Source: Jannaschia maritima
GTDB lineage: Bacteria; Pseudomonadota; Alphaproteobacteria; Rhodobacterales; Rhodobacteraceae
Assembly: GCF_030973515.1 (NCBI RefSeq)
Contig: NZ_JARGZA010000009.1
Span: 1-64,000 of the forward strand
DNA: 64,000 bases
Direction of reading: 5' to 3'
This document shows, in pieces, positions 38,422 to 44,759 of this stretch. The stretch's first letter is position 1, and each line of letters begins with the position of its first letter. The position numbers and the translations under genes are program-made. The notes below the pieces were generated by a model. The model saw only the letters and a list, made by a program, of their open reading frames with translations, was not told the origin of the DNA and did no database searches.

Positions 38422-40182
38422 TCAGCGAGCCGCCACGTCCCGTTCGGGACGCAGGCCCATCAGGGGCGCGACGCGGCGCACGATCTCGGCGGCCACGGGC
38501 ACGGCGGTCCAGCCTGCCGTGCGGCGGCGCTCGCCCGCGGCGTCGATCTCGGGCTCGTCCAGGGTAACGACGATCACGTATTCCGGCTCCTCCGCGGGGA
38601 AGGCGCCGGCGAAGGTCGCGATGACGCGGTCGTCCCAATAGCCCCCCGTGTGCTTGGGCTTGTCCGCCGTGCCGGTCTTGCCGCCGAGCGCATAGCCGTC
38701 GATCTGCGCCAGCGAGGCCGTGCCCCGCGTCACGACCTGCCGCAGCATGTCGCGCGCCGCCCGGGAGGCGCGTTCGGACAGCACCCGCTCGCCCGGGCCG
38801 CCCCCGTCCGCCACCAGCGTCGGCGCGACCCGCAGCCCGCCGTTCAGGATGCTGGCGTACCCGGCGGCCAGGTGCAGCGGCGACGCCGACAGGCCGTGCC
38901 CGTAGCTGACCGTCATCGTCGTGATGTCGGGCCAGCGGGAAGGGACGAGCGGCTTGGCGCGCCGCGCCTCCAGCAGCTCGACGGGAAGGGGGTCGAAGAA
39001 GCCCAGACCGCGCAGGAAGTCCTGCTGCCGCGACGCCCCGATGTCGAGCGCCATGCGCGCGGTGCCGACGTTGGACGACTTGACGATCACGTCCGTCACC
39101 GACAGGCGCGGGCCGTAGTTGCGGAAGTCGCGGATCGTGTGCCGCCCCTGCCGCATCGGGCCCTTCGTGTCGATCATCGTGGACGGGTTCGTCAGACCCA
39201 GATCGACGCTCTGCGCGGCGGTGAAGATCTTGAAGGTGGACCCCAGCTCGTAGAGGCCCTGCACCGCGCGATTGAACAGCGGCGAATCCGCCGGGTCCCC
39301 TTCCGTCGCGGGGGCGGGTCGCGCGTTGGGGTCGAAGTCCGGCAGGCTGGCGAGGGACACGATCTCGCCGGTATCGACGTCCATCAGGATGGCAGTCGCA
39401 CCCTTCGCCCCCATCAGGTCCATGCCGGAGGCGAGGACGCGTTCGACCGCGGCCTGCACCCCCAGATCGAGCGACAGGCGAAGCGGCGCCGCCCCCGGCC
39501 CCGTGGCGGCCAGGGTGGAGTCGAACGCGCCTTCCACGCCGGCGATGCCCACGATCTCGGCCGCACGGACGTCCTGCTCGCCGTAGCGGGCACCGCCCAG
39601 CACGTGCGCGGCCAGCGCGCCGCCCGGATAGACGCGCATCTGACGGCGCGCGAACAGCAGACCGGGTTCGCCCAGGTCGTGGACGGCCTGCCGCTGCTCC
39701 GGCGAGATGGTGGGCTTGATCCAGAGGAAGCGCCGCCCGTCCGTGAAGCGGCGTTCCCACGTCGCCGCGTCCAGGTCGGGGAAGATCCGCGCCAGTCCCA
39801 GTGCCGCGGCGGCCGGATCGACCATGTCGTCCACCTGGGCATAGAGGGCGGTGGCATGCACGTTCGTCGCGAGCACCCGCCCGGCCCGATCGGTGATGTC
39901 GGCCCGATATCCGGCGATGCCCGGCCCCGTGCCGAAGGCGCCGCCCTCGTCCGGCCCGACCGCGGCGATGGAGGCCATCTTCAGACCGATCGTCAGGAAG
40001 CCCACCAGGAAGCAGCCTGCGGTGACGCGGAGACGACGTTCCGCCCGCACCCGGACCGCATCGGCGTCGAGCCGAGCGGATCGGCGGGGCGCCGCATCGA
40101 CCGAAGGTCGACGGTCGCGGGCCGGCACGGGCGCGAACGGATCGGTCGGAAGATAGGCATGCCTCCGGCGACGGAAGATCAT
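38422..40182 (-). CDS. ftsI: Septal peptidoglycan transpeptidase PBP3 (FtsI)
   Basis: 586-residue class B penicillin-binding protein. Basic cytoplasmic tail, membrane helix (about 55-75, AGCFLVGFLTIGLKMASIAA), dimerisation domain, and transpeptidase domain with the active serine in GSTFKIF (SxxK), SSN in VKSSNVGTARM and the GKTGTADK box. It crosslinks septal peptidoglycan with FtsW and FtsL. ATG 40182 overlaps the ftsL stop. A longer open frame upstream to 41379 is antisense noise across rsmH. Confidence 0.95.
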   Translation of the reverse strand: MIFRRRRHAYLPTDPFAPVPARDRRPSVDAAPRRSARLDADAVRVRAERRLRVTAGCFLVGFLTIGLKMASIAAVGPDEGGAFGTGPGIAGYRADITDRAGRVLATNVHATALYAQVDDMVDPAAAALGLARIFPDLDAATWERRFTDGRRFLWIKPTISPEQRQAVHDLGEPGLLFARRQMRVYPGGALAAHVLGGARYGEQDVRAAEIVGIAGVEGAFDSTLAATGPGAAPLRLSLDLGVQAAVERVLASGMDLMGAKGATAILMDVDTGEIVSLASLPDFDPNARPAPATEGDPADSPLFNRAVQGLYELGSTFKIFTAAQSVDLGLTNPSTMIDTKGPMRQGRHTIRDFRNYGPRLSVTDVIVKSSNVGTARMALDIGASRQQDFLRGLGFFDPLPVELLEARRAKPLVPSRWPDITTMTVSYGHGLSASPLHLAAGYASILNGGLRVAPTLVADGGGPGERVLSERASRAARDMLRQVVTRGTASLAQIDGYALGGKTGTADKPKHTGGYWDDRVIATFAGAFPAEEPEYVIVVTLDEPEIDAAGERRRTAGWTAVPVAAEIVRRVAPLMGLRPERDVAAR

Positions 40183-40595
40183 GGCAACTGCTCCCCGTCG
40201 CCGGCCAGGGGCGGCAGGGGGGCTGGGCCATGGGACAAGGTCGCGACGTCGCCCAGCGCGGCGTCCAGATCGGTGGCCCAGGCCGTGCCGTCCGATGCGG
40301 CCTGCGGTTCGGGCGGATAGGCGACCTGGTCGATCATCGCGTAATGCGTGGCCGCCAGGGGCATCAGGCCCAACCGCTCGAAGTTCATCTCCGCCAGGAT
40401 GCGGAGTCGCTCCGGGCGGTTCAGATAGGCCCATTCGGCGTTGAGCATCGCCAACTCCGCCTCCGCCTGCGCGATCTGACGGTGAAGGTCGCGGACCTGC
40501 CGTTCGGTAGCCCGCGTCGCATAGCCTTCGCGGTACGCCCAGAAGGCCAGGAGGACCACGGACAGGATCGAGACGGTGTAAAGGAGGACGCGCAT
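40179..40595 (-). CDS. ftsL: Cell division protein FtsL-like
   Basis: 138 residues: an N-terminal membrane helix (about 3-20, VLLYTVSILSVVLLAFWAY), a coiled-coil (RATERQVRDLHRQIAQAEAE, LAMLNAEWAYL), then a variable tail. FtsL bridges FtsI/FtsW with FtsB/FtsQ; sequences vary, so identity rests on topology, size and position between rsmH and ftsI. It overlaps ftsI (ATGA) and starts 3 nt after the rsmH stop. Confidence 0.85.
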   Translation of the reverse strand: MRVLLYTVSILSVVLLAFWAYREGYATRATERQVRDLHRQIAQAEAELAMLNAEWAYLNRPERLRILAEMNFERLGLMPLAATHYAMIDQVAYPPEPQAASDGTAWATDLDAALGDVATLSHGPAPLPPLAGDGEQLP

Positions 40596-40598
40596 GAA

Positions 40599-41573
40599 CT
40601 AGCCCTGTCCGATGGCGACGGGATCGGGAAGGCCCATCGCGGCGCGCGTGGTGCGACCGGCCGGCGCCTGAGTCCGCCGCGCCACACGCAGGCGCGCCGA
40701 TCGGGCGCGGGGGTTGGCCGCGACCTCCGCCTCCGCCGCGGCGATCGGCTTGGCGACGTCCGCGAAGGCGGGATCGCGGACCGCGCGTGCCGGGGCATGA
40801 CGCGACCCGCCGCCGCCCGGGTCGGACCGGTCCGCCAGGAACCGCTTCACGGCGCGATCCTCGATCGAATGGAAGGTCACGACGGCCAGCCAGCCGCCCG
40901 GGGACAAAGCGCGTTCCGCGGCTTCCAGCCCCTGCGCCAATTGACCCAACTCGTCGTTCACGGCGATGCGGAGGGCCTGGAAGCTGCGGGTGGCCGGATG
41001 GCTCTGACCCGGCTTGGCGCGAGGCAGGCATCCGGCCACAATGTCGGCGAGGTCGAGCGTCGTGGCGATGGGGGCGGCCGTGCGGCGGCGCACGATCGCG
41101 CGGGCGATGCGGCGCGCCATGCGTTCCTCGCCGTAGCGGTGCAGGATGTCGGCCAGCCGGGCTTCGGGCAGGTCGTTGACGAGGTCGGCGGCGGTCGGCC
41201 CCGTGGCGCCCATGCGCATGTCCAGCGGGCCGTCGCGCAGGAAGCTGAAACCACGTTCCGCACGGTCGAGCTGGATCGACGACACGCCCAGGTCCAGCGT
41301 CACGCCGTCGACGTCCATGGCGGCTTCGTCCAGTTCCGCGAAGGTGCCCTGCCACGAGGTCACGCGATCGTCCTTCCACGCCTCCGCCATGGCGATGGCC
41401 GTCGGGTCGCGGTCGATGCCCACGATGCGGTCGGCCCCCGCCTGCAGGAGCGCGCGGGCATAGCCCCCCGCCCCAAGCGTGCCGTCGATCCAGGTGCCGC
41501 GGATGGGCGCGCAGGCCGCCAGGATGGCGTCGATCAGGACCGGGACGTGCGGCGCGGCCGCGCCGTCGGTCAC
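40599..41573 (-). CDS. rsmH: 16S rRNA (cytosine-1402-N4)-methyltransferase
   Basis: 324-residue SAM-dependent methylase modifying C1402 in the ribosomal P site. Signature blocks: [82 protein letters not shown] and [14 protein letters not shown]. The GTG start overlaps the mraZ stop (GTGA). The longer open frame to 42206 is out of register with mraZ and is not real. Confidence 0.95.
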   Translation of the reverse strand: MTDGAAAPHVPVLIDAILAACAPIRGTWIDGTLGAGGYARALLQAGADRIVGIDRDPTAIAMAEAWKDDRVTSWQGTFAELDEAAMDVDGVTLDLGVSSIQLDRAERGFSFLRDGPLDMRMGATGPTAADLVNDLPEARLADILHRYGEERMARRIARAIVRRRTAAPIATTLDLADIVAGCLPRAKPGQSHPATRSFQALRIAVNDELGQLAQGLEAAERALSPGGWLAVVTFHSIEDRAVKRFLADRSDPGGGGSRHAPARAVRDPAFADVAKPIAAAEAEVAANPRARSARLRVARRTQAPAGRTTRAAMGLPDPVAIGQG

Positions 41574-42076
41574 GCGCCGTCCGCCTTCTTCTGGGACAGG
41601 AGCGCGGTGATCGGAACGTCGTCGGGCATCTGCGCCAGTCGTGCGCGCAACCGCTCGGCCGCCGCGTCGGAGGCGTCGGGCGCCATAATGCGGAACGTCT
41701 TGCCGCGTGCCTGGAACACGGCCTCGTCGGCGATGCCGATGCGGTCGCGCAGGGCCTTCGACAGGATCAGGCGGCCGGAATCGTCGATCTTCAACGTCAC
41801 CGCGGTGGAATAGAAGTACGATAGCAACTCGTACCGGTCGGGGTCGCTGTCCTCCAGGTCGTCTAGCTTGGCGTCCATCTCCTCCATGGAAGAGACGGAA
41901 TAGCATTCGTACCAGGGGTGGCGGTCGTCGCCGTGCAGCAGGATGACCGTCGGGTTCGTGCCGGGGTCGCGGTCGGGGTCCTGCACGTCCAGCACGCGGC
42001 GGAAGTCTGCGGGGATGGAGACGCGCCCCTTCCCGTCGACCTTGTGCCTGCTGGTGCCGCGGAACCGCTGTGCCAC
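41570..42076 (-). CDS. mraZ: Transcriptional regulator MraZ
   Basis: 168 residues with two SpoVT/AbrB-like halves, each with the DxxxR type core: [18 protein letters not shown] and [19 protein letters not shown]. MraZ binds repeats upstream of its own gene and represses the dcw cluster. GTG 42076 is preferred because GGAGGG precedes it by a few bases and the family N-terminus is [11 protein letters not shown]; upstream in-frame codons give an Arg/Pro-rich extension. It is the first gene of the cluster; no convincing MraZ box series was seen. Confidence 0.93.
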   Translation of the reverse strand: MAQRFRGTSRHKVDGKGRVSIPADFRRVLDVQDPDRDPGTNPTVILLHGDDRHPWYECYSVSSMEEMDAKLDDLEDSDPDRYELLSYFYSTAVTLKIDDSGRLILSKALRDRIGIADEAVFQARGKTFRIMAPDASDAAAERLRARLAQMPDDVPITALLSQKKADGA

Positions 42077-42775
42077 CGTGCCCTCCGCCCCGTCTGCGCG
42101 GGGGTGTGATCGTTGGACCCTCGAACGGAAGGCGGCGGCCGGGTTTCTGCCAAAACCCGTCCGCCGCTCCACCCGTGAGGGCGTGTCCGTCGCGCGCAGT
42201 CACCATGGGGATTACTGCTCGAATGCGCGCTCCGGCTCGTCGTCATCGGAGACGTCGTGGGGGGTGCCTGTTTTACCCTGCCTCTCGTGCTTTGGGGATG
42301 CGATCTTTGCCGCGTTCCGCCCCGTTTCTCCGTGCACCTTTAGTGACATGCGGGCGGCGGGTTGGAAAGCCTTTTTATGCCCCTTCATGCCACCGAGCGG
42401 ATTCACAACATGTGGATGGGCTGGGGATAGAACGCGGCTAGCCACGATATATTGTGTTATCCAACGGTTATCCTCTCCCGATCTGGTGCGTGGCCATTGT
42501 GCACTGTTCGGGCGGATTTTTCGCCGACACGGGCGGCCAACGGGTGGCGATCACCGGTCCCACACGCATGTCTCCGAACCCTGCTTCCTTGTTATCAAGG
42601 GTTTAGTCGAGCGCCTTCCCGATTCGCGATATCGGGTGGGACGAACGATTCCCGTCGGGGGCGTCCGAGGGCATCGGGTGGCGTGCGAATCCGTGCGGTC
42701 CCGGCAGTGGATCCGGTTGGACCCGTGACGAAGACGGGGCGGTGCGCCCGCGGTGTCGGACGGCACCCGGCTGGC
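42077..42775 (-). other. 699-bp leader/intergenic region upstream of the dcw cluster
   Basis: An unusually long and comparatively AT-rich gap between mrp and mraZ. It contains the stem-loop at 42134, a stretch with ATATATTGTGTTATCC near 42446, several short inverted repeats (CCTTG-N4-CAAGG near 42589; CCCGAT-N7-ATCGGG near 42626) and several GANTC sites. In Rhodobacter sphaeroides the dcw cluster is preceded by a long leader that yields the abundant small RNA UpsM (established knowledge); this region is the positional equivalent, but I cannot delimit an RNA here. A 77-codon frame on the same strand (42212-42445) is open but unproven. Confidence 0.5.
42134..42165 (-). promoter_or_regulatory. 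Strong stem-loop in the mraZ leader
   Basis: GGCGG, one mismatch, then CGGGTTT, a 6-base loop and AAACCCG, one mismatch, CCGCC: twelve paired bases, about 60-90 nt before the mraZ start. The 3' side is followed by only a weak pyrimidine stretch, so it could be an attenuator or the 3' end of a leader-derived small RNA rather than a full terminator. Confidence 0.5.
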
Positions 42776-43849
42776 TTAGACGATGCCGCCCTCGACGAGG
42801 CGCATCGCCAGCCCGGCGAACACGTCCGCCACGGGCCCCTCCCCCGCGGCGACCGGCATGCCCGCGTCGCCCCCCTCGCGGGTCGCGAGGTCGATGGGCA
42901 AGGCGCCCAGGAACGGCAGGCCCAGCTTCGACGCTTCCGCGGCGACCCCGCCGTGACCGAAGACGTGGCTTTCGTGCCCGCAATTGGGGCAGTGGAACAG
43001 CGACATGTTCTCGATCAGGCCGAGCACGGGCGTCTTGAGGGTGGCGAACATGTCGAGCGCGCGGCGGGCGTCGATCAGTGCCACGTCCTGGGGCGTGCAG
43101 ACGACGATGGCGCCTGCGACGACGGCCTTGGTGCACAGGGTCAACTGCACGTCGCCCGTGCCCGGCGGCAGGTCGACGAGCAGGACGTCGAGCGGTCCGT
43201 CGTGCATGTCCCACGCCACCTGCCCCATCATCTGCTGCAGCGCGCCCATCAGCATGGGGCCCCGCCAAACGACGGCCTTGTCCTCCGCCAGCATCAGGCC
43301 GATTGACATCATCGTGACGCCATGCGCCCTGAGTGGGTGGATGATCTTGCCGTCCGGACTTTGGGGGCGTTCGGAAACGCCCATCATCCGCGGCTGCGAC
43401 GGGCCGTATATGTCGGCATCCAGCAATCCGACCTTCTTGCCCCGCCGGGCCAGGGCGACGGCCAGGTTCGCGGCCACGGTGGACTTGCCCACGCCCCCCT
43501 TGCCCGAGGCGATGGCGATGACCCGCGCCACGCCGGGCACGGCCTTCGGGCCGTCCTGGGGTTTGGGATGCCCGCCCACCTTCAAGCTGGGCGGGGCCTT
43601 CTGCTGGGTGGGCGCGGTGAGCACCGCGTTGACCTGCGCGACCCCGGGCAGGCGCGCGACGGCGTCCTGAGCCGCGTCGCGGATCGGCGCCCATCGCGCG
43701 GCGACGTCAGGGTCGGGCGCCTCGATCACGAAGGAGGCCCGGCCGTCCGTCAGGTCGAGCGCGCGCACGACGTCGCGCGAGATCAGGTCCCCACCGCCGG
43801 GAAGGGCTATGCGCGACAGCGCCGCGCGGATGTCGTCGATGCTGGCCAT
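42776..43849 (-). CDS. mrp: Mrp/ApbC-type iron-sulfur cluster carrier P-loop ATPase
   Basis: 357 residues: N-terminal DUF59/MIP18-like domain (about 1-85, [20 protein letters not shown]), deviant Walker A in [18 protein letters not shown], Walker B-like [12 protein letters not shown], and the Fe-S ligand pair CPNC in [12 protein letters not shown]. It assembles and transfers [4Fe-4S] clusters in the cytoplasm. [11 protein letters not shown] (ATG 43849) is the family start. It is separated from mraZ by the long leader region. Confidence 0.93.
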   Translation of the reverse strand: MASIDDIRAALSRIALPGGGDLISRDVVRALDLTDGRASFVIEAPDPDVAARWAPIRDAAQDAVARLPGVAQVNAVLTAPTQQKAPPSLKVGGHPKPQDGPKAVPGVARVIAIASGKGGVGKSTVAANLAVALARRGKKVGLLDADIYGPSQPRMMGVSERPQSPDGKIIHPLRAHGVTMMSIGLMLAEDKAVVWRGPMLMGALQQMMGQVAWDMHDGPLDVLLVDLPPGTGDVQLTLCTKAVVAGAIVVCTPQDVALIDARRALDMFATLKTPVLGLIENMSLFHCPNCGHESHVFGHGGVAAEASKLGLPFLGALPIDLATREGGDAGMPVAAGEGPVADVFAGLAMRLVEGGIV

Positions 43850-43989
43850 GGCGGTCCCCCGTTCGCTGCCGCGCACAGGTGGGGCGGCGGCCCGGGGAAG
43901 GCAAGCGGACGGACCGACGCGCCGGGGAAACGGGGCATAATCCCGTGACCACGGGGAGGGTTCCGACTGACCCAGCGCGACCCATGCGC

Positions 43990-44006
43990 ATGCCGCATAG
44001 CGGCAT
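43990..44006 (+). promoter_or_regulatory. Palindromic operator upstream of the DUF1127/sRNA locus
   Basis: A perfect 7-3-7 palindrome, ATGCCGC-ATA-GCGGCAT, lies directly before the presumed -35 region of the DUF1127 gene. It is the same motif as the ppdK operator at 23770. Confidence 0.65.
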
Positions 44007-44012
44007 TGAAGT

Positions 44013-44039
44013 CTTGGAGATTGTGCGGGTGCAGCATTC
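44013..44039 (+). promoter_or_regulatory. Possible RpoH-type promoter of the DUF1127/sRNA operon
   Basis: CTTGGAG (44013-44019) and CAGCATTC (44032-44039), 12 bp apart, loosely resemble the CTTGAA ... CCCCAT heat-shock sigma pattern. The homologous R. sphaeroides locus is transcribed by RpoHI/RpoHII. The match here is weak. Confidence 0.35.
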
Positions 44040-44130
44040 GACCCATCTTCCAGTCAACGAAACGCGGCACCGACAATCCGGTCGGACGCAGAGCGGGGCG
44101 GAACGGGCCCCCAACACGGAAGGGTCAACC

Positions 44131-44340
44131 ATGGCTTACACCACCTACGGCAATCCGGTCGTCCGCAAGAACGGCCTCGCCCGCTACGTCGATGGCATCA
44201 AGACGTCCTATGCGCAGTGGCGCGTGTATCGCAAGACGCGGGACGAGTTGTCCGCGCTGAGCGAACGGGACCTGGCGGATCTGGGGGTCGCCCCCGGCGA
44301 CGTCGAGGCGATCGCCCGTCAAGCCGCCTACGGGCACTGA
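44131..44340 (+). CDS. ccaF1: DUF1127 protein (CcaF1-like), first gene of the CcsR-type sRNA operon
   Basis: 69 residues with a C-terminal DUF1127 motif (YRKTRDELSALSERDLADLG then VAPGDVEAIARQAAYG), an Arg-rich helix-turn-helix-like small domain. The ATG follows GGAAGGG. In R. sphaeroides the DUF1127 protein CcaF1 is an RNA-binding protein encoded directly upstream of and co-transcribed with the CcsR1-4 small RNAs, whose processing it affects. The same order is present here, with CCTCCC-loop hairpins starting about 20 nt after the stop codon. The gene symbol rests on this context plus the domain, since DUF1127 proteins are numerous. Confidence 0.8.
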   Translation: MAYTTYGNPVVRKNGLARYVDGIKTSYAQWRVYRKTRDELSALSERDLADLGVAPGDVEAIARQAAYGH

Positions 44341-44357
44341 CACGGAACACGCGGGAC

Positions 44358-44668
44358 CGCCCCCTTCCTCTCTCAGGGCGCGCGGGCCCGCGACCGCGGT
44401 ACGGTTCCATCCTCCCGGGACCGTGCCGTACCGATACCGGCTCCATTCCTCCCTCGGGGCCGGGAAACCGGACCTGCGACCCCGTCGCGTCCTCCCTGCG
44501 GCGTGCGTCGAGGGTCCGGACCAAACGAAGGCGGGCCCCGCCCGCCGGACCGAACGGGTCCCGCCCCGATCCTCCCTCGGGGCGGGACCCTGACGTCGCC
44601 ACCGCTTCCTCCCAAGCGGTGACGCGACCCGAAGCGGCGGTGCCCTCCTCCCGGGTGCCGCCGTTTTC
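44358..44668 (+). ncRNA. Tandem array of CcsR/cuckoo-type small RNA hairpins
   Basis: Seven consecutive stem-loops, six exposing CCTCCC in the loop. (1) 44358-44380, 5-bp stem, degenerate loop CCTTCCTCTCTCA. (2) 44398-44427, 11 bp with wobbles, loop ATCCTCCC. (3) 44437-44463, 8 bp, loop ATTCCTCCCTC. (4) 44468-44519, outer CCGGACC/GGTCCGG, inner 6 bp, loop GTCCTCCCT. (5) 44556-44590, 13 perfect bp, loop ATCCTCCCT. (6) 44595-44628, 8 bp plus an outer GTCGC/GCGAC, loop CCTCCC. (7) 44635-44663, 11 bp, loop TCCTCCC, then TTTT. CCUCC equals the anti-Shine-Dalgarno core of 16S rRNA, and stems differ in sequence while loops are conserved, a sign of selection on the loops. It follows a DUF1127 gene exactly as in the R. 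sphaeroides CcsR operon. Individual RNA ends cannot be fixed from sequence. Confidence 0.88.
44635..44668 (+). terminator. Terminator and last CCTCCTCCC hairpin of the sRNA operon
   Basis: CGGCGGTGCCC / GGGTGCCGCCG stem (11 bp with two G-T pairs), loop TCCTCCC, followed by TTTT. It serves both as a motif-bearing hairpin and as the intrinsic terminator; this element contains the full CCTCCTCCC string. Between here and the helicase stop at 44760 nothing else is recognised. Confidence 0.8.
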
Positions 44669-44759
44669 CGTTCGGTATCAGCGGAATGCAAGGCCCGGGT
44701 CGTCGACGCGATCGTGGCCGCAAGACGATCCGTGCTGATCCGGAGTCGAGATGCCGGGC

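Noticed and set aside
40183-41379. N-terminal extension of FtsI into rsmH
   Set aside because: Alternate-frame reading of rsmH on the same strand; the PBP3 N-terminal basic tail and helix begin at 40182.
42440-42480. oriC-like DnaA boxes (GTTATCCAA, GTTATCCTC) in an AT-rich stretch
   Set aside because: Only two imperfect matches to TTATNCACA, no cluster of boxes, and no dnaA, parAB, gidA or hemE nearby. More likely part of the dcw leader.
42077-42775. RNase P RNA gene (rnpB) upstream of mraZ
   Set aside because: The universally conserved GAAAGTCCGGGCT core and its 3' partner are absent on both strands.
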